Assembly: GCF_003268775.1 (NCBI RefSeq)
Contig: NZ_QLSU01000002.1
Coordinates: 62,001 to 126,000, forward strand
DNA from: Paraburkholderia unamae
GTDB lineage: Bacteria; Pseudomonadota; Gammaproteobacteria; Burkholderiales; Burkholderiaceae
Direction of reading: 5' to 3'
Length of the DNA stretch: 64,000 nucleotides
The notes beneath the pieces are model-generated. The model saw only the letters and a program-made list of their open reading frames with translations, made no database searches and was not told the origin of the DNA. The position numbers were made by a program, and so were the translations under genes. The stretch's first letter is position 1, and every line of letters begins with the position of its first letter. Positions 25,739 to 35,519 of this stretch are shown here, piece after piece.

Positions 25739-26204
25739 CGTAAACGGCACGAGCGGCACGAACGCAGACGAGCCGGTGCTCGACCCGGGCTTCGACGCCG
25801 CCGCGCAGGACGCGGGCGCCGACTCGATGGACGACTGGGCGAGCGCGCTCGCCGAGCAGAACGGCAACGAGGTGAGCGCCGCCGCCCCCACGACGGCCGG
25901 CGTGTTCCAGCCGCTCTCGAAGGTCGATTCCTCGCGCACGGCCAACGACATCGACATGATTCTGGACATCCCCGTCCAGATGACCGTGGAGCTCGGGCGC
26001 ACCAAGATCGCCATTCGCAACCTGCTGCAACTCGCGCAGGGCTCGGTGGTGGAGCTCGACGGCCTCGCCGGCGAGCCGATGGACGTGCTCGTCAACGGCT
26101 GCCTCATCGCCCAGGGCGAAGTGGTGGTCGTGAACGACAAGTTCGGCATTCGTCTCACCGACATCATCACGCCGTCCGAGCGGATCCGGAAGCTGAACCG
26201 ATGA
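25731..26204 (+). CDS. fliN: Flagellar motor switch protein FliN
   Basis: A 157-residue C-ring protein with a variable acidic N-terminus and the conserved SpoA domain: IDMILDIPVQMTVELGRTKIAIRNLLQLAQGSVVELDGLAGEPMDVLVNG, ending in DIITPSERIRKL. The ATG at 25731 is used, with GAAGG upstream; a GTG two codons earlier is possible. It overlaps fliM and fliO (ATGA). Confidence 0.96.
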   Translation: MSDVNGTSGTNADEPVLDPGFDAAAQDAGADSMDDWASALAEQNGNEVSAAAPTTAGVFQPLSKVDSSRTANDIDMILDIPVQMTVELGRTKIAIRNLLQLAQGSVVELDGLAGEPMDVLVNGCLIAQGEVVVVNDKFGIRLTDIITPSERIRKLNR

Positions 26205-26797
26205 ATCCCCAGGCTGTTCCCGGCGCGCGGCTGCTGCGATTTTCGTGGCGCCTCGCCGTGCACCTCTCGCTCGCCGGCGCCGCGCTGCTCGCCGTGGTGA
26301 GCGCGCGGGCCGCCGATCTCAAGGCCGTCAACGAAGCGACGCGCGCGGCCTCGGGCAGCACGGGCGCTTCGGCCGTGATCGCCGGCAGCGCGGTGCCCGC
26401 GCTCGGCTTCGGCGCCGTCGTGCAGACGGTGCTCGGCCTCGCGCTCGTGATCGGCGTGGTATTCGGCTGCGCGTGGCTCGCGCGGCGTCTCGGCCTGCAA
26501 GGCGGCATGAAAAACGCGCTCGTGCGCACCGTGGGCGGCGCTTCGCTCGGCGGCAAGGAGCGCGTGGCCGTGGTCGAGATCGGCGACACCTGGCTCGTGC
26601 TGGGCGCCGCGCCCGGCAACGTACGGCTCCTGCACAGCATGCCCGCGGGCGAGCTGCCCGCCGGCGTCACGGGGCCCGCCACAGCCGGCCCCGCCCTCTC
26701 AGGCACCTTCGCCCAGCGCTTTCGTGACGCGCTGAAAAGCGAGTCCGACAAACGCTTCAAGACGCGTTTCACACGTCACGACGGCGGAGCGCAGTAA
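26201..26797 (+). CDS. fliO: Flagellar biosynthetic protein FliO
   Basis: A 198-residue bitopic membrane protein that assists assembly of FliP in the export gate. It has a cleavable-looking signal (LAVHLSLAGAALLAVVSARA), a main helix (VVQTVLGLALVIGVVFGCAWLARRLG, residues 77-102) and the FliO core VRTVGGASLGGKERVAVVEIGDTWLVLGAAPGNVRLLH. It overlaps fliN by 4 bp and abuts fliP directly. Confidence 0.92.
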   Translation: MNPQAVPGARLLRFSWRLAVHLSLAGAALLAVVSARAADLKAVNEATRAASGSTGASAVIAGSAVPALGFGAVVQTVLGLALVIGVVFGCAWLARRLGLQGGMKNALVRTVGGASLGGKERVAVVEIGDTWLVLGAAPGNVRLLHSMPAGELPAGVTGPATAGPALSGTFAQRFRDALKSESDKRFKTRFTRHDGGAQ

Positions 26798-27640
26798 ATG
26801 CACGGCAGTTCCCTCCCAGCGACGCCCGCAGGCGGTGAAGCCCGCGCGCGCCTCGACTCCCTCGCGAAGATCGCGCGCACGGCGCTGCCGTTCGCGCTGA
26901 TGCTCGGCGCGGGCGCTCTCGCCTTTGCGCTGCCGCATATCGCGCACGCGCAGGCGGCACAAGCGGCGGGCCTGCCCGCCTTCAACACGAGCCCCGGTCC
27001 GAACGGCGGCACGACCTACTCGCTGAGCGTGCAGACGATGCTGCTGCTCACGATGCTGTCGTTCCTGCCCGCGATGGTGCTGATGATGACGAGCTTCACG
27101 CGCATCATCATCGTGCTCTCGCTGTTGCGCCAGGCGATCGGCACGACGACCACGCCGCCCAACCAGGTGCTCGTGGGCCTTGCGCTCTTTCTCACGCTGT
27201 TCGTGATGTCGCCGGTGCTCGACAAAGCCTACAACGACGGCTACAAGCCGTTCGCGGCGGGCACGATTTCGATGGACGACGCCGTCGCGCGCGGCGTCGC
27301 GCCCTTCAAGACGTTCATGCTGCGTCAGACCCGCGAGTCCGATCTCGCGCTCTTCGCGCGCATCTCGCACGCGGCGCCCATGCAAGGCCCCGAGGACGTG
27401 CCGCTCACGCTGCTCGTGCCCTCGTTCGTCACGAGCGAGCTGAAGACGGGCTTCCAGATCGGCTTCACGGTCTTCATTCCGTTTCTCATCATCGACATGG
27501 TGGTGGCGAGCGTGCTGATGTCGATGGGTATGATGATGGTCTCGCCCGCGACCATTTCGCTGCCGTTCAAGCTCATGCTGTTCGTGCTCGTGGACGGCTG
27601 GCAGCTCATCATCGGCTCGCTCGCGCAGAGCTTCACCTGA
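26798..27640 (+). CDS. fliP: Flagellar type III export gate protein FliP
   Basis: A 280-residue gate protein with a signal peptide ([22 protein letters not shown]) and four membrane helices. Family signatures are visible: [28 protein letters not shown] and [43 protein letters not shown]. FliP5FliQ4FliR1 forms the export pore. It starts on the base after the fliO stop. Confidence 0.97.
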   Translation: MHGSSLPATPAGGEARARLDSLAKIARTALPFALMLGAGALAFALPHIAHAQAAQAAGLPAFNTSPGPNGGTTYSLSVQTMLLLTMLSFLPAMVLMMTSFTRIIIVLSLLRQAIGTTTTPPNQVLVGLALFLTLFVMSPVLDKAYNDGYKPFAAGTISMDDAVARGVAPFKTFMLRQTRESDLALFARISHAAPMQGPEDVPLTLLVPSFVTSELKTGFQIGFTVFIPFLIIDMVVASVLMSMGMMMVSPATISLPFKLMLFVLVDGWQLIIGSLAQSFT

Positions 27641-27650
27641 GGAGACTGAC

Positions 27651-27920
27651 ATGACGCCAGAAATGGTCATGACGCTGGCGCACGATGCGATGTACGTCGC
27701 GCTGTTGCTTGCCGCGCCGCTCCTGCTCGTGTCGCTCGTGGTGGGTCTCGTGGTGAGCCTTTTCCAGGCGGCCACGCAGATCAACGAATCCACGCTCTCG
27801 TTCATCCCCAAGCTGATCGCCATTGCCGTCACGCTCGTGATCGCCGGGCCGTGGATGCTCACGAAGATGCTCGACTACATGCACCACATGTTCACGAGCA
27901 TTCCGCAGATCGCGGGCTAG
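27651..27920 (+). CDS. fliQ: Flagellar type III export gate protein FliQ
   Basis: An 89-residue protein with two membrane helices (AMYVALLLAAPLLLVSLVVGLVVSLFQAATQI and LIAIAVTLVIAGPWMLTKMLDYM), the full length expected. A GGAG site (TGAGGAGACTGAC) precedes the ATG. It lies between fliP and fliR as usual. Confidence 0.96.
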   Translation: MTPEMVMTLAHDAMYVALLLAAPLLLVSLVVGLVVSLFQAATQINESTLSFIPKLIAIAVTLVIAGPWMLTKMLDYMHHMFTSIPQIAG

Positions 27921-27957
27921 GCGCGCCTCGCGCGCCGCCTGCGGCTTCCGGCCCACC

Positions 27958-28749
27958 ATGTTCACTGTCACCTACGCGCAGCTCAACGCCTGGCTCACGG
28001 CGTTCCTGTGGCCGTTCACGCGCATTCTCGCGCTCGTGGCGGTCGCGCCCGTGGTGGGCAACCGCTCGGTGCCCACGCGCGTGAAGATCGGCCTCGCGGG
28101 CTTCATCACGCTGATTGTCGCGCCCACGCTCGGCGCGATGCCGCAAGTCACGGTGTTCTCCGCCGAAGGGGTGTGGATACTCGTGAACCAGTTCCTCATC
28201 GGCGTCGCGCTCGGCTTCACCATGCAGCTCGTGTTCGCCGTGGTCACGACGGCCGGCGACCTGATGGGCCTCGGCATGGGTCTGGGCTTCGCAAGCTTCT
28301 TCGACCCGCAGGCCAACACCACCACGCCCGCGCTCTCCTCGTGGCTGAACATGATGGCGATGCTCGCCTTCCTCGCGTTCGACGGCCATCTGCAAATGAT
28401 CGCGGCGCTCGTCGCCACGTTCCAGTCGGTGCCGGTCACGGCGAACGTGCTCGGCGCGAGCGCGTGGCGCTCGATCGCCAGCTACGGCGCGGTCGTGCTC
28501 TCCTCGGGACTGCTGCTCGCGCTGCCGGTGGTGGTGGCGCTCCTCATCACCAATCTGTCGCTCGGCATTCTCAATCGCGCGGCCCCGCAGATCGGCATTT
28601 TCCAGATCGGCTTCGCGCTCACCATGCTCGTGGGCCTGTTCCTCATCCAGATCATGATGCCGAACCTGATTCCTTACTTCGGCCGCCTGTTCGACAGCGG
28701 CATCGACCAGATGGGGCGCGTGGCCGGGGCGCTGCGCCCGCCTGGGTGA
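27958..28749 (+). CDS. fliR: Flagellar type III export gate protein FliR
   Basis: A 263-residue polytopic protein of the export gate. Conserved parts are ALNAWLTAFLWPFTRILALVAVAPVVGNR near the N-terminus and LGILNRAAPQIGIFQIGFALTMLVGLFLI near the C-terminus. It is the last gene of the plus-strand fliL-R operon and is followed by a strong terminator. Confidence 0.95.
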   Translation: MFTVTYAQLNAWLTAFLWPFTRILALVAVAPVVGNRSVPTRVKIGLAGFITLIVAPTLGAMPQVTVFSAEGVWILVNQFLIGVALGFTMQLVFAVVTTAGDLMGLGMGLGFASFFDPQANTTTPALSSWLNMMAMLAFLAFDGHLQMIAALVATFQSVPVTANVLGASAWRSIASYGAVVLSSGLLLALPVVVALLITNLSLGILNRAAPQIGIFQIGFALTMLVGLFLIQIMMPNLIPYFGRLFDSGIDQMGRVAGALRPPG

Positions 28750-28787
28750 GCGTCGAACGAGACGCAAACGGCGCGTGGCGAACCAAC

Positions 28788-28817
28788 AAAAAAGCGGACC
28801 GGAGTCCGCTTTTTTTT
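28788..28817. terminator. Bidirectional intrinsic terminator between fliR and flgL
   Basis: GCGGAC/GTCCGC stem (28794-28799 with 28804-28809) with a CGGA loop, flanked by six A and eight T. It serves the convergent fliR and flgL transcripts. Confidence 0.92.
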
Positions 28818-28838
28818 CGACCGTGCCGCGCGTTTGCG

Positions 28839-30083
28839 TCAGGGGTTGATGTACTGGAACAGCGACAGGTTCTGCGTGGCGGCGAAGCTCTTTTGCGAAG
28901 CCGTGAGCGCGTTCGAAAGCTGCTCGTACTGGCTGATCGCCGCCACCGTGTCGGTGCTCGTGAGGTCGGTGAGGTTCGAGGTGACCTGGAGCGAGTTGTT
29001 CGACGTGACCGTCTGCAACGCCTTGACTTCCTGCTCGCGGCCGCCCACGGAAGCCTGCACCGTGATGACGTTCGACAGCGAGTTGCCGATGCGCGTGAGG
29101 CCCGTGTTCAGCGCGTTGTTGAGGTTCGCGGCCGCGGCGGGCGAGCCGCTCGCGGGCGTATTCAGCGCGCTGATGATGTCGTCGATGGTGCCGAACACAT
29201 CGGTGTTCTGCGACGCCGTGGCGGGCGACACGCCGAACGAATCGCCCACGGCGGGCGTGCCGGTGATCGTCACCTTCATGCCGGTGCCGAGGTCGATGGT
29301 GTCGCCGTCGGTAAAGTCCACAGGGCTCGAAGGCGTACCCGTGCCGTCCGTCACCGTATAGGCGAGCTTGTTCGTTGCCGTGTCGGTGACGAAGTTGATC
29401 GTGTACTTGTCGTTGTTGGTCGCTTGCGTCGGATCGGTCACCGTCACGGCGCTGATCACGCCCGTGCCCGTGTTCGGCGTAGTCGCCGTACTACCCGAAG
29501 GCACGATGTCCGAGCCCACGGCCTGCACGCTCTGGAACACCGTGGCGCCCGTGTCGCCCACCGAGATCGAGCGCGTGCTGGCCACCTGCATGACGCGCTG
29601 GCCCGAGTCGCCGTTGTAGGTCGCGCCGCCGGACGAATTGTTCGAGAACACCTGCGAGGTGCTCGTGAAGCCCGAGAAGATGTAGTTGCCCGCGCCGTCC
29701 GTGGTGTTGGCGAGCGTCATCAACTGGTCGCGGTAGCCCTGCATCTGCTTGGCGATCGCCTGGCGCGCGGTGTCGGTGAGCGAGCCGTTCTGCGCTTCGA
29801 TGATGAGCGAGTTGATGCTCTGCATCGTGCTCGTCACGTTCGTGAGCGTCGTGTCTTCCAGTTGCAGCGCGGTGAGCGCCGTGCTCTGGTTCGACGCGTA
29901 CTGCGTGAGCGTCGCGCTGGTGGCGGACAGCGTCACGGCCTGCGCGGCGCCGAGCGGATTGTCGGCGGGGTTCGAAATCGCCACGCCGCTTGCGATCTGC
30001 TGCTGGACCTGGAGAAGCTGGGACTGCTGGTTCTCCATCGTCGCCACGTTGGTGGAGAAAATCTGGGAAGTCGCGATACGCAT
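28839..30083 (-). CDS. flgL: Hook-filament junction protein FlgL (HAP3)
   Basis: A 414-residue exported protein that joins the hook to the filament. It begins MRIATSQIFSTNVATMENQQSQLLQVQQQIASG and ends with the flagellin-like C-terminal helix AAISQYEQLSNALTASQKSFAATQNLSLFQYI. The middle holds Thr/Asp-rich beta regions. It lies 14 bp downstream of flgK and shares its sigma-28 promoter. Confidence 0.95.
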   Translation of the reverse strand: MRIATSQIFSTNVATMENQQSQLLQVQQQIASGVAISNPADNPLGAAQAVTLSATSATLTQYASNQSTALTALQLEDTTLTNVTSTMQSINSLIIEAQNGSLTDTARQAIAKQMQGYRDQLMTLANTTDGAGNYIFSGFTSTSQVFSNNSSGGATYNGDSGQRVMQVASTRSISVGDTGATVFQSVQAVGSDIVPSGSTATTPNTGTGVISAVTVTDPTQATNNDKYTINFVTDTATNKLAYTVTDGTGTPSSPVDFTDGDTIDLGTGMKVTITGTPAVGDSFGVSPATASQNTDVFGTIDDIISALNTPASGSPAAAANLNNALNTGLTRIGNSLSNVITVQASVGGREQEVKALQTVTSNNSLQVTSNLTDLTSTDTVAAISQYEQLSNALTASQKSFAATQNLSLFQYINP

Positions 30084-30097
30084 GGGTCAGCGCCTTA

Positions 30098-32131
30098 CTA
30101 AAAAATGCCGATCAAGGTCTGGAACAGCGAAGCCGCCGTCTGGATCACCTTGCTGTTGGCCTGATAGAGCTGCTGATATTGCAGCAGGTTCGCCGCTTCC
30201 TCGTCGAGGTTTACGCCCTGGACCGACTGTTGCTGCGAAGTGAGCTGCGTGACGAGCGACGCCTGCGACGTGCTTTGCGCCTTCAACTGGCTCGCGGTGT
30301 TGCCGATCGAGTTGACGTAGTTCGCGTACGCCGACGTGAGCGTGAGCGAACCGCTGAACGCCGTGCTCGACGTGAGGTTGGCGAGCGCGAGCGCGTTGCG
30401 GCCGTCCTGCGTGCCGCTCTTGTTGCCGTCGATGGTGAACGAGTCGTTGTTCGACGGCGTGCCCGACATCGTGAAGCTGATGTTGGTCGCGACGCCGTTG
30501 GCGCCTTTCGAATCCGTCAGGTTCGTGATCGTGTAGCTCGCGCCGTTGGTCGGGTCGTACGGCGGGTTCGTCGGAGGCGTCGTGGTGTTGTCGACCGTCA
30601 CGGAGGTCGTGGCGCCACCCACCGTGACCTGCACGACCGTGCCGTTGGGCAGGCCGGTCAGCGTGCCTGCCGACGAGTCGTAGGTGAGTGTGGCCGGCAG
30701 GTTGGTGGTCGAATAGCCCGTGCCGACCGAGCCCTGCGTCACGTTGCCCGTGCCCGCGTTCGTCGTGGCGGCCGACACCACCACGGGCGTCGCCGCCGCG
30801 ATCGCCGCAGGGTCGCTGGTCGCAACCGAGAAGGTCGAAAGCGGGTTGGCCGAGAGCGGCTGGATCGTGTACGAATCGTCCCCGGTCGGCGTGCTGGGAA
30901 GCGTGATCGAAAGACCGCCGATCGTGAACGGCGAGGTCGCGCCAGGCGTCGCGCTGTCGACCTTCGTGTTCGTCGTCGAGTCGGTCAGCGTCCAGGTGGA
31001 CGAGGCGTTGTCGTAGCTGAGCGCATAGCTGTCGGTGAGCGTCAGCGCCGAGGTGTCGCCCGTGAGCTGCACGGACGGCGTGAGCGACGCGTCGGCGTTG
31101 CCCGAAGCCGCAGTGACGACCGGGCTGCCCACCGTGAAGAGATCGCCGCCGGCGCCACCCGAGAGCGTGAGCCCAAGCGCGTTTTGCGCATTCACCTGAG
31201 CGGCGAAGCTTGTGACGATCGCGCCGAGTTGCGCTTCGGCGGGATCGAGCGTGTCCTGCACGAACGAGACGAGACCGCCCACCGTGCCGCCTTGCAGCGC
31301 CGCCGAGTTCAACACCTGCGGCGTGCCGAGCGACGACGCGCTCGCGCCGTTCATACCCACCCACGTGACCGCCAGTTCCGACGAATTCGTGCTCGACGGC
31401 TGCGTGCCGAGGTTGTAGCTCTGGTTGCTCACCACGAGCGGCTGGCCGTTGCCGAGGAACACGCTGTAGCCGCTGCTGCCCTGCACGACCTGCACGCCGA
31501 CCAGTTGCGAGAGGTTCGCGACCGCCTGGTCGCGTTGGTCGAGCAACTGGTTGGGCTGCTGGCCGGTCGCGCTCGCGCTCGTGATCTGCGCGTTGAGGTT
31601 GGCGATCTGCTGCGTGTAGCTGTTGATCTGCGTGACGGCGCTCGTGAGCTGAGTGTTCACGCTCTGGCGCATCGCGTCGTACTGCTGGCCCGCGGCGTTG
31701 ATCTGCGTGGCGAGCGTCTGCGCGTCGGACAGCACGGTCTGGCGCGCGGCGGTGCTGGAAGGCGAATTCGAGACGTTTTGCAGTCCCGAGAAGAAGTTCG
31801 TGACCGCCGTGGCGATGCCCGAGGTCGGGCTGCCCACGAGGTTCGAGAGCTGCGTGGCGAGCGTGTACGAAGCCGTGTACGAGCTGTTGGTCGACTGCGC
31901 GTTGTTGAGCGCCGTCGTGAGGTACTGGCTGTACGCGCGCTGCACGGTCGCGGTGGTGACGCCGCCGCCGATATAGCCGCTCGACGTGTACTGACCGGCC
32001 GACTCCTGGTACACCGGGGACTCGACGGTGTAGCCCGCCGTCGTCGAGTTGCTGATGTTCTCGCCGGTGGTCGCGATACCAATCTGTGCAGCCTGGAGGC
32101 CGCTCAGACCGATCGAGAAGATGTTGGACAT
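30098..32131 (-). CDS. flgK: Hook-associated protein FlgK (HAP1)
   Basis: A 677-residue exported protein at the hook-filament junction. N-terminal rod motif: SNIFSIGLSGLQAAQIGIATTGENISN; C-terminal motif: VNLDEEAANLLQYQQLYQANSKVIQTA. It is longer than the enteric protein (about 550) because of surface domains between roughly residues 320 and 600 rich in Thr, Ser and Asn. Expression should be late: a sigma-28-like promoter lies about 57 bp upstream. Confidence 0.96.
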   Translation of the reverse strand: MSNIFSIGLSGLQAAQIGIATTGENISNSTTAGYTVESPVYQESAGQYTSSGYIGGGVTTATVQRAYSQYLTTALNNAQSTNSSYTASYTLATQLSNLVGSPTSGIATAVTNFFSGLQNVSNSPSSTAARQTVLSDAQTLATQINAAGQQYDAMRQSVNTQLTSAVTQINSYTQQIANLNAQITSASATGQQPNQLLDQRDQAVANLSQLVGVQVVQGSSGYSVFLGNGQPLVVSNQSYNLGTQPSSTNSSELAVTWVGMNGASASSLGTPQVLNSAALQGGTVGGLVSFVQDTLDPAEAQLGAIVTSFAAQVNAQNALGLTLSGGAGGDLFTVGSPVVTAASGNADASLTPSVQLTGDTSALTLTDSYALSYDNASSTWTLTDSTTNTKVDSATPGATSPFTIGGLSITLPSTPTGDDSYTIQPLSANPLSTFSVATSDPAAIAAATPVVVSAATTNAGTGNVTQGSVGTGYSTTNLPATLTYDSSAGTLTGLPNGTVVQVTVGGATTSVTVDNTTTPPTNPPYDPTNGASYTITNLTDSKGANGVATNISFTMSGTPSNNDSFTIDGNKSGTQDGRNALALANLTSSTAFSGSLTLTSAYANYVNSIGNTASQLKAQSTSQASLVTQLTSQQQSVQGVNLDEEAANLLQYQQLYQANSKVIQTAASLFQTLIGIF

Positions 32132-32187
32132 GCGTGATCCTCGAAAACGGCCTGCCCCCTGGCAAACCGCGTGGGTGAACTCACGGT

Positions 32188-32214
32188 ATAACGGCAGCGC
32201 GTTGCGAAAATTGA
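32188..32214 (-). promoter_or_regulatory. Sigma-28 (FliA) promoter of flgKL
   Basis: The minus strand reads TCAATTTT (32207-32214), 11 bases, GCCGTTAT (32188-32195). Spacing is exactly the FliA optimum; two mismatches fall in each element. The rest of the 32132-32324 gap holds only short GGGCGCAAC tandem repeats (about 32278-32305). Confidence 0.65.
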
Positions 32215-32324
32215 GCGCCCGATGAGGGCGAAAACGTTAGCGCGGGTGGGCTCGCGCTTCACGTCTGATGCCGGCGCAATGGGCGCAACGGGCGCAACGG
32301 GCGGGCGCACGCGCGCCCCTCGCC

Positions 32325-33086
32325 TCAAGCGCGCGCGAGCGCGCGACGCTTCATCTCGAGCTGCGTGATATAGCGCTGCAACGTGTTTTCGGACGCGCCG
32401 GGCAGCGCCTCGAAGCGAAAACCGAGGTGATAGCGGCGATCGCCATTGGGCAGGTCGATAAAGCGCAGCACCACGAGCGCGAGATCCACGCGCAGCTTGC
32501 CGTGCGCGCGCAGGTCGAGCTCGACGTCGGGCAGATGCAGGCCCATGTCGAGCACCGCGACGCGCTCGTCGGTCGTGCGCAGCCCGAGGCCGCCCAGCGA
32601 CAAATCGTGCACCTCGTAGGCGAAGCGCTCGCCGCCGCTCGGCAGGTCGCCGCGGCAGATGCACGGTTCGAGCACGGGCGTGTCGACGCGGAAATACTCG
32701 CGCCGCTGCACGTAGAACAGCACTTCGGGGAAGTCGGCTTCGAACGCGGGGCGCCCTTCGAATTCGGTGCGGCGCGGCGTTGCCGTGGAGAACTCCACGC
32801 GCACGCCGTCGGGCGAGGCGTGGAACTGGCACTCGGGCGCGGCGAGCACGCCCGCGTTCTGCTCGGACATCGCGCCCCAGTCGAACACGAAGGTGCGCTC
32901 GCGTCCGTTGACGGCGAGAATGCGTGTGACGAGCTGCCCGCCGCGATACTGGAGCGTGAGGAAGTCGCCGCGGTTGACGAGGTTGCGTAGCTGGACGCCG
33001 ATCTCAAGCGGATTGCGGCGCCCGAAATCGTGGGAGCCTTCCGCGCCCTCGCCTGCTTCCTGTGGATTCGACTGAACGGTATTCAT
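32325..33086 (-). CDS. ycgR: Flagellar brake protein YcgR (PilZ domain, c-di-GMP effector)
   Basis: A 253-residue cytosolic protein. The N-terminal YcgR domain (residues 25-120) precedes a PilZ domain with the c-di-GMP-binding RREYFR near residue 130 and the DLSLGGLGL loop near 170. On binding c-di-GMP it contacts the motor and slows rotation. It is a single-gene unit between the flgJ terminator and flgK, with its own well-spaced sigma-28 promoter, so it should be made with the late genes. Confidence 0.92.
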   Translation of the reverse strand: MNTVQSNPQEAGEGAEGSHDFGRRNPLEIGVQLRNLVNRGDFLTLQYRGGQLVTRILAVNGRERTFVFDWGAMSEQNAGVLAAPECQFHASPDGVRVEFSTATPRRTEFEGRPAFEADFPEVLFYVQRREYFRVDTPVLEPCICRGDLPSGGERFAYEVHDLSLGGLGLRTTDERVAVLDMGLHLPDVELDLRAHGKLRVDLALVVLRFIDLPNGDRRYHLGFRFEALPGASENTLQRYITQLEMKRRALARA

Positions 33087-33191
33087 CGGCCTGCCGGAAA
33101 TTCGTGAACGTGCCGGCGCGCTGTCCGAGCTTGCCCGCGCGCGCCGTTCGGAGGGTATTTCCCCCCGGTCTGCTTTTTCATCTCGCCTGCA

Positions 33192-33218
33192 TTAGCGGCA
33201 GTCCGGGCCAAAAATTTA
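33192..33218 (-). promoter_or_regulatory. Sigma-28 (FliA) promoter of ycgR
   Basis: The minus strand reads TAAATTTT (33211-33218), 11 bases, GCCGCTAA (33192-33199): one mismatch in each element and perfect spacing. This is the best FliA-type promoter seen in the window. Confidence 0.75.
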
Positions 33219-33230
33219 GGGATTCGGCGT

Positions 33231-33257
33231 AAAAAAAACGCACCCTCGTCCGGTGCG
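33231..33257 (-). terminator. Intrinsic terminator after flgJ
   Basis: On the minus strand CGCACC ... GGTGCG (six-base-pair stem, seven-base loop) is followed by eight T. It ends the flgB-J operon 60 bp past the flgJ stop and 12 bp before the ycgR promoter. Confidence 0.92.
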
Positions 33258-33318
33258 CGGCGCGAGAGTGCGGCATTTTCCGGCTACGGCGCCGAAGCAA
33301 CGTTTGCGCGGGGCGATC

Positions 33319-34308
33319 TTACGCCATCCGCTGCATGATGGTCAGAAGCTTCTTCGCGTAGTGCGGATCGGTCGCGTAGCCCGCGCGCTGCATGCCTTGC
33401 GCGAAGCCTTCGGCGCTCTTCGAGCCGTTGATCACCGACGCATAGCGCGGATTGCTCTTCAGCAGCGTGGCGTAGTCGGTCATCGCGTCCTCGTACGAGT
33501 CGTAGGCGCGGAATTTTTCCACCACGCGGTGCGGCTCGCCGTTCACGTATTCGGTCGTGAGCGTCGAGACGGTCTTGCCGGTCCAGTCCTTCGTCGCCTT
33601 GATGCCGAACACGTTGTGGCTCGTCGAGCCGTCGGCCTTCTTGATTTCGCGCTTGCCCCAGCCCGATTCCAGTGCGGCCTGGCCGAGGATGAAGCGCGCC
33701 GGAATGCCCGTGCTGGAACTGGCCTGCTGCGCGGCGTTGGCGAGCTTGTCGACGAAGGCATCCACCGAGGCGTCGCCGTTGCCCTTGACCGGCGGCGTGA
33801 GCGCGCTGTTGCCGCTGTAGCCCGAGCCGTTGGCGAGCGCGCCGTTGGCCGCCGCGTTGCCATAGGCGCGTCCGAGTGCGTTGAGCATCGCGAGGTTGCC
33901 CTCGCTCGCGTCGGAGCCCGACAGGCCCGAGATCGCGCCCGCCACGCCGCCCGCGCCACCAGCACCACCCGCGCCGTTGGCGCCGCCCATGCTGCGCATG
34001 AGCTGCTTGAGCATGGCGTTCGCCACGCCGATGCCCTTGTTCGACATCTGCTGCGAGAGCTGCTGGTCGAGCATCGAGGTGAACTGCGCGCTGTCGTGCG
34101 AGTCGAGCGGGCCGTCGTCGGGCGTCGCGTCGCGCATGCTCTTGAGCATCATCTGCGTGAATACGGCGTCGAACTGCTTGGCGGCCATCTTCACGCCCTG
34201 CTGCGGCGAGGCGTTGGCGGCCGCGCGCATGGAGTCGAAACCCTGCACGTCGAGCGCGAAGCGGTTGGTCAGATCGAGGCTGCCGCCGATGTTCTTCGTG
34301 TTATCCAA
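33319..34308 (-). CDS. flgJ: Peptidoglycan hydrolase FlgJ (rod cap and muramidase)
   Basis: A 329-residue two-domain periplasmic protein. The N-terminal rod-capping domain runs over residues 1-110 (AAKQFDAVFTQMMLKSMRDATP), a Gly/Ala-rich linker follows, and the C-terminal glucosaminidase-fold domain has ARFILGQAALESGWGKREI, with the catalytic Glu, and AYDSYEDAMTDYATLL. It digests the wall locally for rod growth. It is the last gene of the flgB-J operon. Confidence 0.95.
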   Translation of the reverse strand: MDNTKNIGGSLDLTNRFALDVQGFDSMRAAANASPQQGVKMAAKQFDAVFTQMMLKSMRDATPDDGPLDSHDSAQFTSMLDQQLSQQMSNKGIGVANAMLKQLMRSMGGANGAGGAGGAGGVAGAISGLSGSDASEGNLAMLNALGRAYGNAAANGALANGSGYSGNSALTPPVKGNGDASVDAFVDKLANAAQQASSSTGIPARFILGQAALESGWGKREIKKADGSTSHNVFGIKATKDWTGKTVSTLTTEYVNGEPHRVVEKFRAYDSYEDAMTDYATLLKSNPRYASVINGSKSAEGFAQGMQRAGYATDPHYAKKLLTIMQRMA

Positions 34309-34319
34309 GTTTCACCCCC

Positions 34320-35519
34320 TTAGATGATCTCGAGGTCGGCGCGCAGCGCGCCCGCCGCCTTCATCGCCTGAAGGATCGACATGAGGTCCGCCGGCGTCGC
34401 GCCGAGCGCATTGAGCGCCTTCACGACTTCAGCGAGATTGGCGCCCGCGGTCACGAGCTTGAGCGATCCGTTGTCCTGCTTTAGCTGGATTTGCGACTGG
34501 CGCGTCGCCACTGTCTGGCCGTTGGAGAACGCGCCGGGCTGGCTCACCGCCGTCTGCGTGTTCACGACCACGGAAAGATTGCCGTGCGCGACCGCGCAGC
34601 TATCGAGCGTGACCATCTGGTTCATCACGATCGAGCCGGTGCGCGCGTTCAGGATCACCTTGGCGGCCGGCTGGGCCGGGCTCACGTTGAGATCCTGGAT
34701 CTGCGCGATGAAGCCCACCTGCGCCCCGGGGTCGGCCGGTCCGTGCACCTGGATCGTGCGGCCGTCGAGCGGCATGGCCGTGCCCTGGCCGAACATGTTG
34801 TTGACCGCCGAGACGATGCGCTGCGTGGTGTCGTAGTCCATGTCGTTGACGGTCATCGTGAGGATGCCGCCTTGCTGCGAGACCGGCGACACCACGGCGC
34901 GCTCGACGATCGCGCCGCCCGCGATGCGGCCCGCCGCGAGCTGGTTCACCTGCACCCGGCTACCGTTGGCCGAGGCGCCCGCACCGCCCACGGCCACGTT
35001 GCCCTGGGCGAGCGCGTAGACCTGGCCGTCGGCGCCCTTGAGCGGCGTGAGCAGCAGCGTGCCGCCGCGAATGCTCTTCGCGTTGGCGAGCGACGACACG
35101 GTGATATCGATCTGCTCGCCGGGCCGCGCGAACGGCGGCAGCACGGCCGTGACCATGACCGCGGCCACGTTCTTCAACTGCATGTTGTTGAGCGTGGACG
35201 ACGAACCCGAGGCCGTCGACGTGTTGTTGATCGAAATGCCCAGGTTCGCGAGCATGTTCGCGAGCGTTTGCGTCGTGAACGGCGCCTGGGTGGTCTGGTC
35301 GCCGGTGCCGTCCAGACCCACCACGAGACCGTAGCCGATGAGCGGGTTGTCGCGCACGCCCTGGAACGTGGCCAGGTCTTTCACGCGCTCGGCGCGCGCG
35401 GGCGTGGCATAGGCGACGAGGGCGCCGCAGGCGAGCACGAAGCCGAACGCCACGCCGAAGGCGGCGAGCACGTCCTTCACGCGCGAGTGGCGCGAACGAT
35501 GGAAGCGGATCTTCACCAT
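34320..35519 (-). CDS. flgI: Flagellar P-ring protein FlgI
   Basis: A 399-residue periplasmic ring protein with an N-terminal signal peptide that ends near ATPARA (residue 42). Conserved segments are [30 protein letters not shown] and [35 protein letters not shown]. Its start overlaps the flgH stop by 7 bp. Length is slightly above the usual 365 owing to the long signal region. Confidence 0.96.
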   Translation of the reverse strand: MVKIRFHRSRHSRVKDVLAAFGVAFGFVLACGALVAYATPARAERVKDLATFQGVRDNPLIGYGLVVGLDGTGDQTTQAPFTTQTLANMLANLGISINNTSTASGSSSTLNNMQLKNVAAVMVTAVLPPFARPGEQIDITVSSLANAKSIRGGTLLLTPLKGADGQVYALAQGNVAVGGAGASANGSRVQVNQLAAGRIAGGAIVERAVVSPVSQQGGILTMTVNDMDYDTTQRIVSAVNNMFGQGTAMPLDGRTIQVHGPADPGAQVGFIAQIQDLNVSPAQPAAKVILNARTGSIVMNQMVTLDSCAVAHGNLSVVVNTQTAVSQPGAFSNGQTVATRQSQIQLKQDNGSLKLVTAGANLAEVVKALNALGATPADLMSILQAMKAAGALRADLEII

